DNA of 64,000 bases. Source: Pseudobacteroides sp. (lineage in GTDB: Bacteria; Bacillota; Clostridia; Acetivibrionales; DSM-2933). The translations under genes and the position numbers were made by a program. This document shows positions 44,058 through 53,819 of this stretch, piece by piece; positions within the stretch are counted from its first letter, which is position 1; each line of letters opens with the position of its first letter. The notes under the pieces are model-generated. The model was not told the DNA's origin. It saw only the letters and a list, made by a program, of their open reading frames with translations, and did no database searches. Location of the stretch: contig NZ_DATCTU010000112.1 of the NCBI RefSeq assembly GCF_036567765.1, positions 62,001-126,000 on the forward strand. Direction: 5' to 3'.

Positions 44058-45518
44058 ATGGATATACAAACAACAAATAAACCCGGAAAATCGATAATTG
44101 ACTCTATATTTATAAGTGTGTTATTTTTACTTACCTGCCTGATACTTTATGTTCCGGCTATGCAAAATGATACATATTGGCTTATAAACACCGGAAAATA
44201 CATAATAAACGCCGGATTTCCTATTACTGAGACTTTTACAATCCATGAAGGGCTTGTGTTTAATGCACAGCAGTGGTTGACTCAGGTAATATTCTACTGG
44301 GTATTCAACTTGTTTGGGGATTTTGGCATTCATGTGCTTTGTATTTCAATATACATTCTAATATCAATGTTTATTTACAAGTTGACGCTTTTGCTGAGCG
44401 ACAACAACAAATTTATATCACTGGGTGTATCCCTTTATTCAATTATATTTTTAAGCTTTTACATGGTTCCAAGGCCCCAGATTTTCTCAATACTTATATT
44501 TGTGCTGGCGATTTATTGTCTTGAAGTGTATTTAAAAAATAAAAAACTATATGCTTTATTTTTAATTCCTTTACTTTCTGTAATATTGGTAAACGTACAT
44601 TCTGCAATGTGGGTATTCCTTTTCCTGCTAATGGTTCCATATATAATCGACGGCTTTAGGTTTAAGATATTGATCATCGGCGGGCAGGGATATAGTATTG
44701 CAACCCTTGCTGCTATGTTTCTATCCTCAATTGCAGCAGGATTTATTAATCCATACGGCTTAAGGAACATGATTTATGTAGTATATTCATATGGAAACAA
44801 AATGGTTGGGGCAAGTATTAGTGAGATGCAGTCTCCGGATTTTAAAGGTGTATTGGGGATTATAATATTTCTGGTTTTACTAGTGTTTGTATTGGTGCAT
44901 ATAATGGTTAAAGGCAAAACCAGGCTCAGGTATGTGCTTATTACAATAGGAACGGTATACATGGGACTTTCTTCGGTAAGAAGCTTTGCATTGTTTTTAG
45001 TTTGCGGACTACCGTTTTTAGCTTATTTCTTGAAAGGTATAAGTTTTCCCACTTCCATAAGTGTAAGCAGTAGGATAAGACATGTTCTAGTAGCAGTTAT
45101 AATTGGAATACTTATTATAGCCGGAGTGTTTAAAAAGTATGATTATACCGACAAAATGAATGAATTCCGGCCAATAGGTGCCGTTGAGTATATCAAAAAG
45201 AATGTTAGGACAGATGACATAAGGCTGTATAATGATTTTAATACAGGCGGTTATATTGAATTTGCGGGTCTTAAGACTTTTATCGATTCAAGAGCTGAAA
45301 TATTCTTAAAATCCTTAAATAAAAAGGAAGATATTATTATTGATTTTTTCAACATGAGGAAGGGGAGTATGCATTACAAAAAGTTTATAGGTAAGTACAA
45401 GTTTACTCACTACCTCATGTCGAAAAAAGATCCGCTGTATGTCCTATTAAGTGAAGATGCAGATTATATGAAGGCTTACGAGGATGATAAATTTGTTGTG
45501 TATGTTAATGCGGATTAA
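44058..45518 (+). CDS. Polytopic membrane protein, possible lipid-linked glycosyltransferase
   Basis: About 486 residues with roughly ten hydrophobic segments after a short N-terminal tail. The first outer loop (NDTYWLINTGKYIINAGFPITETFT) has an Asp followed by an aromatic-rich stretch, as in GT-C fold glycosyltransferases. The C-terminal soluble part reads AVEYIKKNVRTDDIRLYNDFNTGGYIEF. The product of the 50169 gene shares this overall plan. The substrate is unknown. ATG 44058 is preferred over GTG 44049. It overlaps the convergent LtaS-like gene by 4 nt. Confidence 0.7.
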   Translation: MDIQTTNKPGKSIIDSIFISVLFLLTCLILYVPAMQNDTYWLINTGKYIINAGFPITETFTIHEGLVFNAQQWLTQVIFYWVFNLFGDFGIHVLCISIYILISMFIYKLTLLLSDNNKFISLGVSLYSIIFLSFYMVPRPQIFSILIFVLAIYCLEVYLKNKKLYALFLIPLLSVILVNVHSAMWVFLFLLMVPYIIDGFRFKILIIGGQGYSIATLAAMFLSSIAAGFINPYGLRNMIYVVYSYGNKMVGASISEMQSPDFKGVLGIIIFLVLLVFVLVHIMVKGKTRLRYVLITIGTVYMGLSSVRSFALFLVCGLPFLAYFLKGISFPTSISVSSRIRHVLVAVIIGILIIAGVFKKYDYTDKMNEFRPIGAVEYIKKNVRTDDIRLYNDFNTGGYIEFAGLKTFIDSRAEIFLKSLNKKEDIIIDFFNMRKGSMHYKKFIGKYKFTHYLMSKKDPLYVLLSEDADYMKAYEDDKFVVYVNAD

Positions 45519-47398
45519 TAGCTGTCAGCCTTAAAAGCATTCTTCCTTATCATTAAATCCGATAGATTACCAAGCTGTTGTATTTCTGTAATTTCATTCT
45601 GGTATTCATTCTTATTTATGAGGCTGCTGCCTTTTACATCATAAGCCTTGTCTTCCGAAGCTACATAGATATATTTATCGGTTACAACCGATGAGTCCCT
45701 GAGAAGGGCATATCCCTCCTTTTTATTGAACATGTCCTGGCCCATTGAATAAGGGAAGTCAATATCCATCAAATTGGCTAATGTAGGGAGTAAATCAACC
45801 TGGCCTGATGCAGTGCTTATGGTCTGCCCGCCCTCTACACCCGGTATGTGTATTATAAGAGGGACCTTCTGAAGCTTGATCCAATTGAAGTTATTTGGTT
45901 CAACGTTTTCAAGACGGTAGAGATCACCTGCCTGAGGCCTTGGCAATGCACTATGGTCGCCATATATAACTACCACTGTATTATCATATAAGCTGCGTTT
46001 TTTAAGGTCGTCAATCAGCTTTCCGATACATCTGTCTACATAATTGATGGCACCTAAGTAGTTACCCAGCACTGTGTTATCGTAGGGGTTCACATCAACA
46101 TTTGACTTGTCTGCAAAAAAGTCATAGGGGTGATGGCTTGAAAGTGTTATTAGCATACTGTAGAAAGGACTGGTTGTATCAATCTTCTCGAGAGACTGCC
46201 TGAAAAAGGATTCGTCACTTAATGCATAGCCGCCCCATCCCACAAACTCGTCAATATTGAAGTCTTTGTAGCTTATAAATCTATCATAGCCCAGACTCCG
46301 GTACATAATAGCTCTATTCCAAAAGCTAGGGTTATATGCATGAAAGGATGATGTAGAATATCCCCTCGATTTTAGAGCGTGGGGCAGGGAATTGTAAACA
46401 TTGGTAGGATACCGTAAAAATACTGCCCCTTCATTTATGGGGTAGAGAGATGTGTTGGTAAGGAACTCTGCATCAGATGTGTTGCCGCCTTTAACCTGAT
46501 AATAATAATTGTCGAAATAGAAGTTTTCTTTAGCCAGCTTGTTGAGATTGGGTGTTATTTCCTTTCCGTTAAGGGTTTTATTCATTGCAAAGCCTTGAAG
46601 TGATTCAACCTGAACAATAAGGAGATTCTTTCCTTTTGCAGCTCCCTTAAACCTATCACCAAAAACCTGCTTATTTTTATAGAAATCATCCATTTGCTTC
46701 TTTTCATCAGCCGTCAAGGTTTTGCTTTTCAAAAGATCATCCTTTATAAAATTAAACACGTCATTACCATGAAAATAGAGGATGCCCATGTTCTTAATTA
46801 TCTGATTGTTATCATACACTCCTGTTTTGATCTCCGAATTATTAAAGGATACAAAAATTGTGGGTATTGAAATTGCCAATACTACTGCAAAGATGATTAG
46901 CCTTTTTGTAAAGCTTGTCCTTAAAGGGATTCTTTGCTTAAAAATAAACAAGAGTGCTAAAAGGAACGGAAAGTCGAGAAACAGGAAGATATCTTTTATA
47001 TCAAACAAACTAAAAATACTTCCTTCGACTGAATTTAGAAACTTGAATGCAAAAATGACAGGCACTGTTATGGCTGTTGTATAATAGCGTATGTATAATA
47101 TGTCCGAGAGAAATAATATTGACAGGACAAGGTTAATAATTATAAGAACAATAAAAGACTTTTTTCCAGATAGAAGGAAAAAAAGGGAGAATATCAATAG
47201 TATAGCAGCGACTGATGATGAAAGCATGGAAAAATTACTCGGGGATAAAATCGGTCTGCCGCTAATGTAAGTAATAAACTGGAAATAAATTAACTTAAAA
47301 AAAACTGCTCCAAAAACTGCAAGCAGTAGAATTACTTCTGTAAAAGGTTTTTTTATTAAACTTTGTACGGTGTTTGATTTGATAACGGGTACTCCCAC
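45515..47398 (-). CDS. LtaS-like membrane sulfatase/phosphoglycerol transferase
   Basis: A 627-residue protein with five membrane helices in the first 200 residues and an extracellular sulfatase-fold domain. Catalytic motifs: NLLIVQVESLQGF (metal-binding Glu), GGNTSDAEF (nucleophile Thr near residue 306), YGDHSALPRP (DH metal ligands) and ITLSSHHPYDF. LtaS polymerises the glycerol-phosphate chain of lipoteichoic acid from phosphatidylglycerol; related enzymes add phosphoglycerol to other polymers. The start is GTG with GGAGGT 6 nt upstream. Confidence 0.88.
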   Translation of the reverse strand: MGVPVIKSNTVQSLIKKPFTEVILLLAVFGAVFFKLIYFQFITYISGRPILSPSNFSMLSSSVAAILLIFSLFFLLSGKKSFIVLIIINLVLSILFLSDILYIRYYTTAITVPVIFAFKFLNSVEGSIFSLFDIKDIFLFLDFPFLLALLFIFKQRIPLRTSFTKRLIIFAVVLAISIPTIFVSFNNSEIKTGVYDNNQIIKNMGILYFHGNDVFNFIKDDLLKSKTLTADEKKQMDDFYKNKQVFGDRFKGAAKGKNLLIVQVESLQGFAMNKTLNGKEITPNLNKLAKENFYFDNYYYQVKGGNTSDAEFLTNTSLYPINEGAVFLRYPTNVYNSLPHALKSRGYSTSSFHAYNPSFWNRAIMYRSLGYDRFISYKDFNIDEFVGWGGYALSDESFFRQSLEKIDTTSPFYSMLITLSSHHPYDFFADKSNVDVNPYDNTVLGNYLGAINYVDRCIGKLIDDLKKRSLYDNTVVVIYGDHSALPRPQAGDLYRLENVEPNNFNWIKLQKVPLIIHIPGVEGGQTISTASGQVDLLPTLANLMDIDFPYSMGQDMFNKKEGYALLRDSSVVTDKYIYVASEDKAYDVKGSSLINKNEYQNEITEIQQLGNLSDLMIRKNAFKADSY

Positions 47399-47470
47399 CT
47401 AACTACCTCCGAAATGATAACTGTCTATGAAATAAATTAATAGTGTAAACGTAAATACAAAAAATTAATT

Positions 47471-48214
47471 TTATAGAATACGCTTTAGCATTGAATCATG
47501 TGCACAAGATTCAATAACATCATCTAAAGGTTGCAATGAAACAAAATCCTTGTATTTTTGCTTAAGAGCAAGACTCAAAAGGTGATCGGTAAATGCAGGG
47601 TTTTTAGGAAGCAAGCTTCCATGGGAGTAAGAGCAGTGAACATTTTTATATAATGCACCTTCACAATCATCCTCTCCATTATTTCCATTTCCTCTAAGCA
47701 CTCTTCCCAATGGTTTGACATCAACACCCAGATAGGTTCTTCCTGAATGGTTTTCGAAACCTATTACCTTGCCGTCAAATGTATCGCTCTTTAGAAAATC
47801 GCATTCAAAAGCCATATTGCCGATCATTCTCTTCTGTCCTCCTATGGTCCAAAGATCAAGGATGCCTAAAAATTCTATTTCCTTACCCTCCCAGGTCTTA
47901 TAGTATTTGCCTAAGAGCTGGTAGCCCCCGCAAATACATAGGAATATTTTATCATTCATGATGGCATTTTTTATTTCGCTGCCTTTTTGCTTCAAGAGGT
48001 CATCTTGAATTATTGTTTGTTCGTAATCCTGGCCCCCGCCTAAAAATATAATGTCGTAGTTTTCGGGAATAAAACTGTCTCCGAGTGTAACGTTTGAGAT
48101 GGTGATTTTTATTCCTCTCCACTCGGAACGCCTTTTTAATGCAATTATATTTCCCCTGTCCCCATAAAGGTTTAAGAGGTCAGGGTACAGATGACATATA
48201 TTTAACTCATACAT
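47471..48214 (-). CDS. gatD: Lipid II glutamine amidotransferase subunit GatD
   Basis: A class I glutamine amidotransferase of 247 residues: LYPDLLNLYGDRGNIIAL at the N-terminus, FLCICGGYQLLG with the catalytic Cys (Cys95), GFENHSGRTYLG, and CSYSHGSLLPKNP containing the catalytic His. GatD releases ammonia from glutamine for MurT, which amidates D-Glu of lipid II. It follows murT on the same strand, as in known pairs. Confidence 0.94.
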   Translation of the reverse strand: MYELNICHLYPDLLNLYGDRGNIIALKRRSEWRGIKITISNVTLGDSFIPENYDIIFLGGGQDYEQTIIQDDLLKQKGSEIKNAIMNDKIFLCICGGYQLLGKYYKTWEGKEIEFLGILDLWTIGGQKRMIGNMAFECDFLKSDTFDGKVIGFENHSGRTYLGVDVKPLGRVLRGNGNNGEDDCEGALYKNVHCSYSHGSLLPKNPAFTDHLLSLALKQKYKDFVSLQPLDDVIESCAHDSMLKRIL

Positions 48215-48283
48215 AAAAAGATGTTCCTTTCATATACAATATGATTATTTTTCTAATACTTTTAATTTAATAAATATAATAGA

Positions 48284-49684
48284 TTATTTCCAAAATTCCT
48301 TCAAACCGAACTTGTTTTTAAGGAACTTTCTTAATTCTGTCATAGCTGTATAGGTAGGCAATATATACAAGTTTTGGCCTTCCGGCGTATTCTCCAATGC
48401 AGTTGAAATAAGCTCTTTATAATCCTTAATTATACATATTTTATTTGTATATACACCTGCGTATTTCAGCCGTACTGCCATATCCTCGGCACGAATGCCT
48501 GAAGCATATACCGTGCCCACATTATGCTGGATCTTTTCCAGTTTCTCAAAGTCCACATCCCAAATCCATGATATATCGGTACCGTCAGCAAGATTATCAT
48601 TGAGAAGGAATGCAAGCTGCATTTGCTTGTCTTCCGTGAGAAGATAATTCAGAACCTGATTAAAACCTGTAGGGTTTTTAACCAGTATCAATCTTATTTT
48701 TTTGCTTCCAGCGTTGATTGTTTCCATTCTTCCAAAGCCGCACTCAAACTTGCCCATGGCTTTTATTGTGTTTTCAACAGGTAGGTTTAATAGGCTTCCG
48801 CATGCTGCTGCTGCAAGTGCGTTGTATACATTATATAGTCCCGGTAGGTTTACCCTGGCATCCCACATTTTGCTTTTATCCTCGCCCGTACTGTTTATGG
48901 AAAAATGGATATTAGAGTATTCCGGATTGAGTTCTAAGACCTTAACGCAGTTAACGGTTGACTGAGGTCTTCTGTATCCACAGGCGGGACAGGAAAACTC
49001 ACCTAAATGACCGTATATATGACTTTGATATTCATACCTTGTTTGGCAATAAAGGCAAAAGGAAGCATCGTTATTGATGTTTTCCTCCAAGCTGTCGCAG
49101 GCGTTGTTGTTTACACCGTAATAAACAACTTCTTTATCGGTCTCTTTACCTATTGATGCACAAAGAGAGTCATCAGCGTTTAAAACAAGCTTGGTCTTGC
49201 TGTGCTTTGCAATACCAGCTTTGACACCATTTAATGTTGTATACAGCTCTCCATATCTATCCAACTGATCCCTAAAAAAGTTTGTAACTACAAGAATATC
49301 AGGCTCCACAAAATTGCTGAGAGATTTGAAGGCAGCTTCATCAATCTCAAGCAGTGCATGGGAACAGGAGGAGTTACCCTTTATATCAATGCTGTCCAGA
49401 AAAGTGGTAGCAATACCACTGACGAGGTTTGCACCAGACTTGTTTGAAATGAATTCGATATCGTTTTCATTAAGGATCTGGCTGATAATTCTCGATGTTG
49501 TTGTTTTGCCGTTCGTCCCTGTTACCATAATGATTTTGAAATTGTGAGTTATTTCTTTAATAAAACCAGGGTACAGCTTTAGGGCGATTTTTCCAGGAAG
49601 AGTTGTCCCGCCACGCCTCATAAGTCTTAATCCCTTTATAATAATTTTAGATACAGCAATTGTTATTGAAAGTCTAAGATTCAT
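48284..49684 (-). CDS. murT: Lipid II isoglutaminyl synthase subunit MurT
   Basis: A Mur-ligase-like protein of 466 residues: IIMVTGTNGKTTTSRIISQIL (P-loop, residues 51-71 approximately), FRDQLDRYGELYTTL, a four-Cys zinc ribbon (CLYCQTRYEYQ...FSCPACGYRRP) characteristic of MurT, and the DUF1727-type C-terminal domain (LVKNPTGFNQVLNYL). With GatD it converts D-Glu to D-isoglutamine in the stem peptide, which matters for cross-linking. It heads the murT-gatD operon. Confidence 0.94.
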   Translation of the reverse strand: MNLRLSITIAVSKIIIKGLRLMRRGGTTLPGKIALKLYPGFIKEITHNFKIIMVTGTNGKTTTSRIISQILNENDIEFISNKSGANLVSGIATTFLDSIDIKGNSSCSHALLEIDEAAFKSLSNFVEPDILVVTNFFRDQLDRYGELYTTLNGVKAGIAKHSKTKLVLNADDSLCASIGKETDKEVVYYGVNNNACDSLEENINNDASFCLYCQTRYEYQSHIYGHLGEFSCPACGYRRPQSTVNCVKVLELNPEYSNIHFSINSTGEDKSKMWDARVNLPGLYNVYNALAAAACGSLLNLPVENTIKAMGKFECGFGRMETINAGSKKIRLILVKNPTGFNQVLNYLLTEDKQMQLAFLLNDNLADGTDISWIWDVDFEKLEKIQHNVGTVYASGIRAEDMAVRLKYAGVYTNKICIIKDYKELISTALENTPEGQNLYILPTYTAMTELRKFLKNKFGLKEFWK

Positions 49685-50168
49685 GTCATTATTCCTCTTA
49701 TCATTTTGTTTATGTATGGGAAATTATGGTGTATACTACGCCATAATTTCTCACGACAACGACCAATGTTGCAAAATCACTTTGTGATTTTGTTCATTAA
49801 ATTATAACACAATGAAATTAATATAACACACAAAAAATAATGGTATTTATTGCCTATTTGAAATGTGGCAAGCATATATTACTATATTAATGGTATGCAT
49901 GGTGTAAGAATAGATGCATTTGATGTTTATCTTAAATTAAAACTTTGGGTTATTTGTCCCAAATCTATTGATTTGATAGGAAAATTTGTTGTATAATATT
50001 ATTATATTCTGATTTGCAAAAAATATTGGGGGTTAATATGTTCTTATTTTTTTGACATATTATGTTTATCATGATTTACGAAATATCGTATTTGTAAAGA
50101 GCATTTCTTAAAGAGTGTGTCCAACTATATTTTTCATGTAAATAAAATTTCATTTAGGGGGATTTTAA
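49685..50168. other. Divergent intergenic region with a family A repeat
   Basis: A 484-bp region between murT and the 50169 gene. Its murT-proximal part is the family A repeat; the remainder is AT-rich, with AT-rich -10-like strings near 49990-50010 but no clear promoter pair. No gene seen. Confidence 0.5.
49719..49791. repeat. Dispersed repeat family A, full copy
   Basis: Hairpin 1: GAAATTATGG (49720-49729) and CCATAATTTC (49741-49750), continued by GTGTA/TACGC-type pairing; hairpin 2: AAAATCAC (49773-49780), TTT, GTGATTTT (49784-49791). CACGACAACGACCAATGTTG joins them and matches the linker at 42838-42857. Confidence 0.85.
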
Positions 50169-52412
50169 TTGTTACTACTACTGTTCTCTATATTGTTAGG
50201 TTATTGTCTTTTGAACCAATTTATTAAGCTGAAGAATCCAATTATGATTTTTTCAGGCTCTTTTATTATAGGTTCTATAGTTTCCGGAACCATGCTTTAT
50301 ATATTGGAGTTGTTATCGATATATACCTTAAAAGACAGGTTGTACGGAAATATTATTTATTTCTTGATATCTACAGCATACATAGTGTATTCGTTTTATT
50401 CCAGAAAGGTTTTAGGTTCCCTCAAAACGGACACAATTAATTTCTTCAAAAACAAAGCAGTAGTTATACTGTTTATATTGTTTATGCTTTACTCCACATG
50501 GCTTAATTACGGCACTTTTTACGAAGAATCCGGTGATATAAGGATTGCTTACGGAGCTTACAGCGATATAATGTACCATCATGCTTTTGTGCGTTCGGTA
50601 TCTATAGGGGATAACGTACCCACAACTTATCCGTATTTTGCCAATACGCAAATTCATTATCACTTCCTGTTCGATTACTATGCAGGTAAAATGGCACAGT
50701 CTGGCTTCAGCACTCTAAATGCTTTGAATGTATTGTCATTATTAAGTTTGACGGTGCTGCTCCTTCTTGTTTATGAGTTTGGAAGAAAGTATTTTAATAG
50801 TAAGGCTGTGGGCATACTAAGTGCTGTATTACTGATTTTTTCAAGCTCTCTTGCTGCATTTGAATGGATTTATAAAAACAGGAATACAAACTTAATTCAG
50901 GGCATAATCAAGCGAACCGGCTGGATTAGTAACGCAACTTTTGAGGATTGGGGACTTTTTAATTTTAATGTTTTTATAAATCAGCGCCACTTTGCCTTTT
51001 CTATAGCTATCTGTGTTTTTTTTGCCCTATATCTGGTACTTAGAAGAGAAGTGAAAAGCACTACTCAGTATAAGAGAAGAGATATTAAAAGAAACATATT
51101 TATTGGGATAGTTATAGGAATGACTCCTTTTTGGAATATAATTTCTGCGGCTGTTTGTATTGCATTTATTGGACTTTTTGGAATCAGTACATTTTTTAGA
51201 AACAAAGCTTATACTATAAGCAAGGTTAACACAGCGTTAATTTGTGCTTTAATAATTTTACCACAGCTCCTGTTGTTTAAATCAGGGGATACGGTATTAT
51301 CACAATATCCAAAGCTTCACTTTGGGTATGCATTGGATAAATTCACAATTTTCGCATTTGTAGCCTACTATTTTAAAGTTTTTGGTATAAAACTTATTCT
51401 TATTTTTGCATCAGTATTTTTTGTTAATAAAGCGAAAAGGTTTGACTTTTTAATATTTTTAATTCCCTTTATAATTGCAAATACTTTACAAATGGGAGTT
51501 ATACTTTATGACAATAACAAGTTTATGTTTATGTGGCTTGTTTTTGCTAATTGCTTTGCAGCTTATATGCTGGTATCGCTATACAGGTTGCCTCAGATAA
51601 TCAAGGGAAAAATTGAAAGCTGGAAAAAAAGGAAGACAGATGTAACGCTTAGAGTCGAAGAATCGGAGGAAGCTGTCACGCAGGAGAATACTATAAAGTC
51701 TGAGGGGGCAATGGAAAATATAACACAAGAGCCATCACTGATTACAGAAGAGTCATTGGAAAATGTAGCAAATGAAACACATCCAATTGCTGAACATGAG
51801 CCTGAAACAATATCACAGGTAGCAGCATCTGATTCATATAAATCGGATGTTAGGGAAGATAAGTCATCTATAATTAACATAGACAGGTTAATGAGATACC
51901 TTTCATTAACTAAGCCTATAGTAGTTATCCTAACTTTTACAATTATACTATCAGGCTTATTTGATGTTTTTGCTGTTAATAATATGACTAGATATAAAAT
52001 TAAGGATAACAGTTCTGAGCTGAAACAATGGATTTTAAAAAATACCAACCGCGATTCAATATTTATGACAGATACCTTTATACCAGCAGATGACAATCCT
52101 ATTACTGCAGTTACACTCTCAGGAAGAATGTTATATGCTGTTAAAAATGATGTGGATTCCAGCTGCAATGTTGATCCCAGACTTAAAAACATTACAAAAA
52201 TTTATTCGTTTTCTGAAGGCCTTGATAAGACAATCGAACTTATCAAAAAAGAAAAAATAGACTATATTTTAGTAGATAAAAATGTTAGAAATAATAAGGA
52301 TTTAAACCTTAATGAAGCAATGCTTGAGCAAAACTTTAAATTAGAATATACAGGTGTAAAGGAATATGGGGAAACCGATGTAAAAGTTTACTCTATAAAA
52401 AATAAGCAATGA
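50169..52412 (+). CDS. Large polytopic membrane protein, possible GT-C glycosyltransferase
   Basis: A protein of 747 residues with about a dozen hydrophobic helices. An outer loop with YGAYSDIMYHHAFVRSVSIGDNVPTTYPYFANTQIHYHFLFDYYAG carries Asp and several His, as in dolichyl/undecaprenyl-phosphate-sugar glycosyltransferases. A hydrophilic, Glu/Thr-rich insertion (about residues 490-575) sits before the last helix, and a soluble tail (LKQWILKNTNRDSIFMTD) follows. The start is TTG 50169 after AGGGGGAT. The substrate is unknown. Confidence 0.7.
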   Translation: MLLLLFSILLGYCLLNQFIKLKNPIMIFSGSFIIGSIVSGTMLYILELLSIYTLKDRLYGNIIYFLISTAYIVYSFYSRKVLGSLKTDTINFFKNKAVVILFILFMLYSTWLNYGTFYEESGDIRIAYGAYSDIMYHHAFVRSVSIGDNVPTTYPYFANTQIHYHFLFDYYAGKMAQSGFSTLNALNVLSLLSLTVLLLLVYEFGRKYFNSKAVGILSAVLLIFSSSLAAFEWIYKNRNTNLIQGIIKRTGWISNATFEDWGLFNFNVFINQRHFAFSIAICVFFALYLVLRREVKSTTQYKRRDIKRNIFIGIVIGMTPFWNIISAAVCIAFIGLFGISTFFRNKAYTISKVNTALICALIILPQLLLFKSGDTVLSQYPKLHFGYALDKFTIFAFVAYYFKVFGIKLILIFASVFFVNKAKRFDFLIFLIPFIIANTLQMGVILYDNNKFMFMWLVFANCFAAYMLVSLYRLPQIIKGKIESWKKRKTDVTLRVEESEEAVTQENTIKSEGAMENITQEPSLITEESLENVANETHPIAEHEPETISQVAASDSYKSDVREDKSSIINIDRLMRYLSLTKPIVVILTFTIILSGLFDVFAVNNMTRYKIKDNSSELKQWILKNTNRDSIFMTDTFIPADDNPITAVTLSGRMLYAVKNDVDSSCNVDPRLKNITKIYSFSEGLDKTIELIKKEKIDYILVDKNVRNNKDLNLNEAMLEQNFKLEYTGVKEYGETDVKVYSIKNKQ

Positions 52413-52567
52413 TGCGATAATCGAAGGCTAGATAATCAATAATGTATATTATGATTAAATGTGTAAAACCAACTTAACGACATGCTGTTTGACCTTTTGA
52501 GAACTCTAGTAATAATACATTTTGCCGTGGCAGATGGCATTAGATCTTTAGATTTCTTGCTTTTGGG

Positions 52568-52596
52568 TTGACATTTGTGGGTTGCTCCTATATAAT
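52568..52596 (+). promoter_or_regulatory. Perfect-consensus sigma-A promoter of the dockerin gene
   Basis: TTGACA (52568-52573), a 17-bp spacer and TATAAT (52591-52596): an exact match in both boxes and spacing. Confidence 0.88.
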
Positions 52597-52633
52597 CAAT
52601 TTGTTAATCATTATTTACAAATTGATTATATAG
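52588..52633. promoter_or_regulatory. 17-bp perfect inverted repeat overlapping the -10 box and leader
   Basis: CTATATAATCAATTTGT (52588-52604) and ACAAATTGATTATATAG (52617-52633) are exact reverse complements 12 bp apart. The left arm contains the -10 box; the right arm ends at the AGGGGTG ribosome site before ATG 52646. It could be a repressor operator (DNA level) or a leader hairpin (RNA level). Confidence 0.8.
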
Positions 52634-52645
52634 GGGTGATTTTTT

Positions 52646-53642
52646 ATGCTTAAAAATTTATGCTTAAAACCTAAAAATATCAGTTGCCTGCTTGCAATTT
52701 GTTTGGCAGCACTAGTTTTTCTTAACCTTTTCGCTCCAAAGACAGACTTGGTTTTTGCGGCTGATTCGAATATTGTGCCCCAAAATACACCAACACCAAC
52801 ACAAATATCGCCAACTTCTCCTCAAGAACCAGTTGTATTTATTAGAACATCCTTTAGCGATATTACTTCAACTTCAGTAACTATAAGCTTATTAATAAGA
52901 AGATATACATCAACGGTTTGGCCAGTACCATATACAATAAGCTTTTCGGACGGTATTGAAAGTATAAAAGGAGAAATACCTGTAGATAAAACAGAGGCCA
53001 CATTTGTGCTGACAGGGTTAAAACCAAGTACAAAGTATAGTTATTATGTTGCTGTAGCTGCATATGGAGGACCTGGCTGGGAAAGTTTTGAAACATTGAA
53101 TTCTGACAATATACCTACCCCGACACCTACCCCAAAGTGTTTCATTAGTGGAAGCATAAAGCTTGATTTAAATTCCTCAAATATTAAGACTCTTAATAAT
53201 TTTCAGGTTGATATATTTGACCGGGATTTGATTCGCATAATGACTAGATTTTCAGATAGTCAAGGTAACTTCTATACAGGAAGCATACCTGAGTCAAGAC
53301 AACCATACACTGTTAAGATTAGCAAGAAAAGCTATCTGTCAAGAACAGTTGCAAATTTTCCTGCTGGAATTAGTAATGTGGGCAGGTGATATCGAGTGCT
53401 ATATAAAACGGGTTGATCCATTATCCAACAGCTATGAGTATATTCGTGCCCAGGATAATATAATAGATATAAGAGATGTATATGAAATTGCAAAGTGCTT
53501 TAATGCTGTTATATCCGATGATCTTTTCAATTCAGCTTGTGATTTGAATGAGGATGGAGTGATAAATATGCTGGATGTATTGATTGTTTCGAAAAACTTT
53601 GGAAAGTCAAGTGCTGATTATTCAAGTGAGTTAACTAGATAA
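52646..53642 (+). pseudogene. Secreted FN3/X-module/type II dockerin protein, frameshifted
   Basis: Frame 1 (52646-53389) encodes a signal peptide (hydrophobic to about residue 36), a Thr/Pro linker, an FN3-like domain (residues about 62-148, ending LKPSTKYSYYVAVAAYGGPGWESF) and most of an X-module (FISGSIKLDLNSSN...YTVKISKKSYLSRTVAN). The frame then shifts by +1 near 53365-53380, and frame 3 (to 53642) gives MWAGDIECYIK and both dockerin calcium loops (DNIIDIRDVYEIAKCFN, DLNEDGVINMLDVLIVSKNFGKSSADY). The GH9 enzyme at 59069 has the same X-module/dockerin unbroken, so the break is a lesion unless frameshifting or a sequencing error explains it. Without the shift the protein cannot dock to a cohesin. 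Confidence 0.85.
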
Positions 53643-53707
53643 CTTTATATAAACAAGAAAAATTAACATATGAGAATTTAGAATCATATAATCTAATCAA
53701 ATAAAAA

Positions 53708-53741
53708 ATGGTAGGATATAACATAACCTATCATTTTTGCT
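53708..53741 (+). terminator. Terminator after the dockerin gene
   Basis: ATGGTAGG (53708-53715) pairs with CCTATCAT (53727-53734, one wobble), followed by TTTTGCTTTT. Confidence 0.6.
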
Positions 53742-53819
53742 TTTACACATGCAAAATCATATGAAACATGGGAAATATCCACATAAAGAAAAAGCTTCAA
53801 GCCTTGGCTAATTAAGGAA

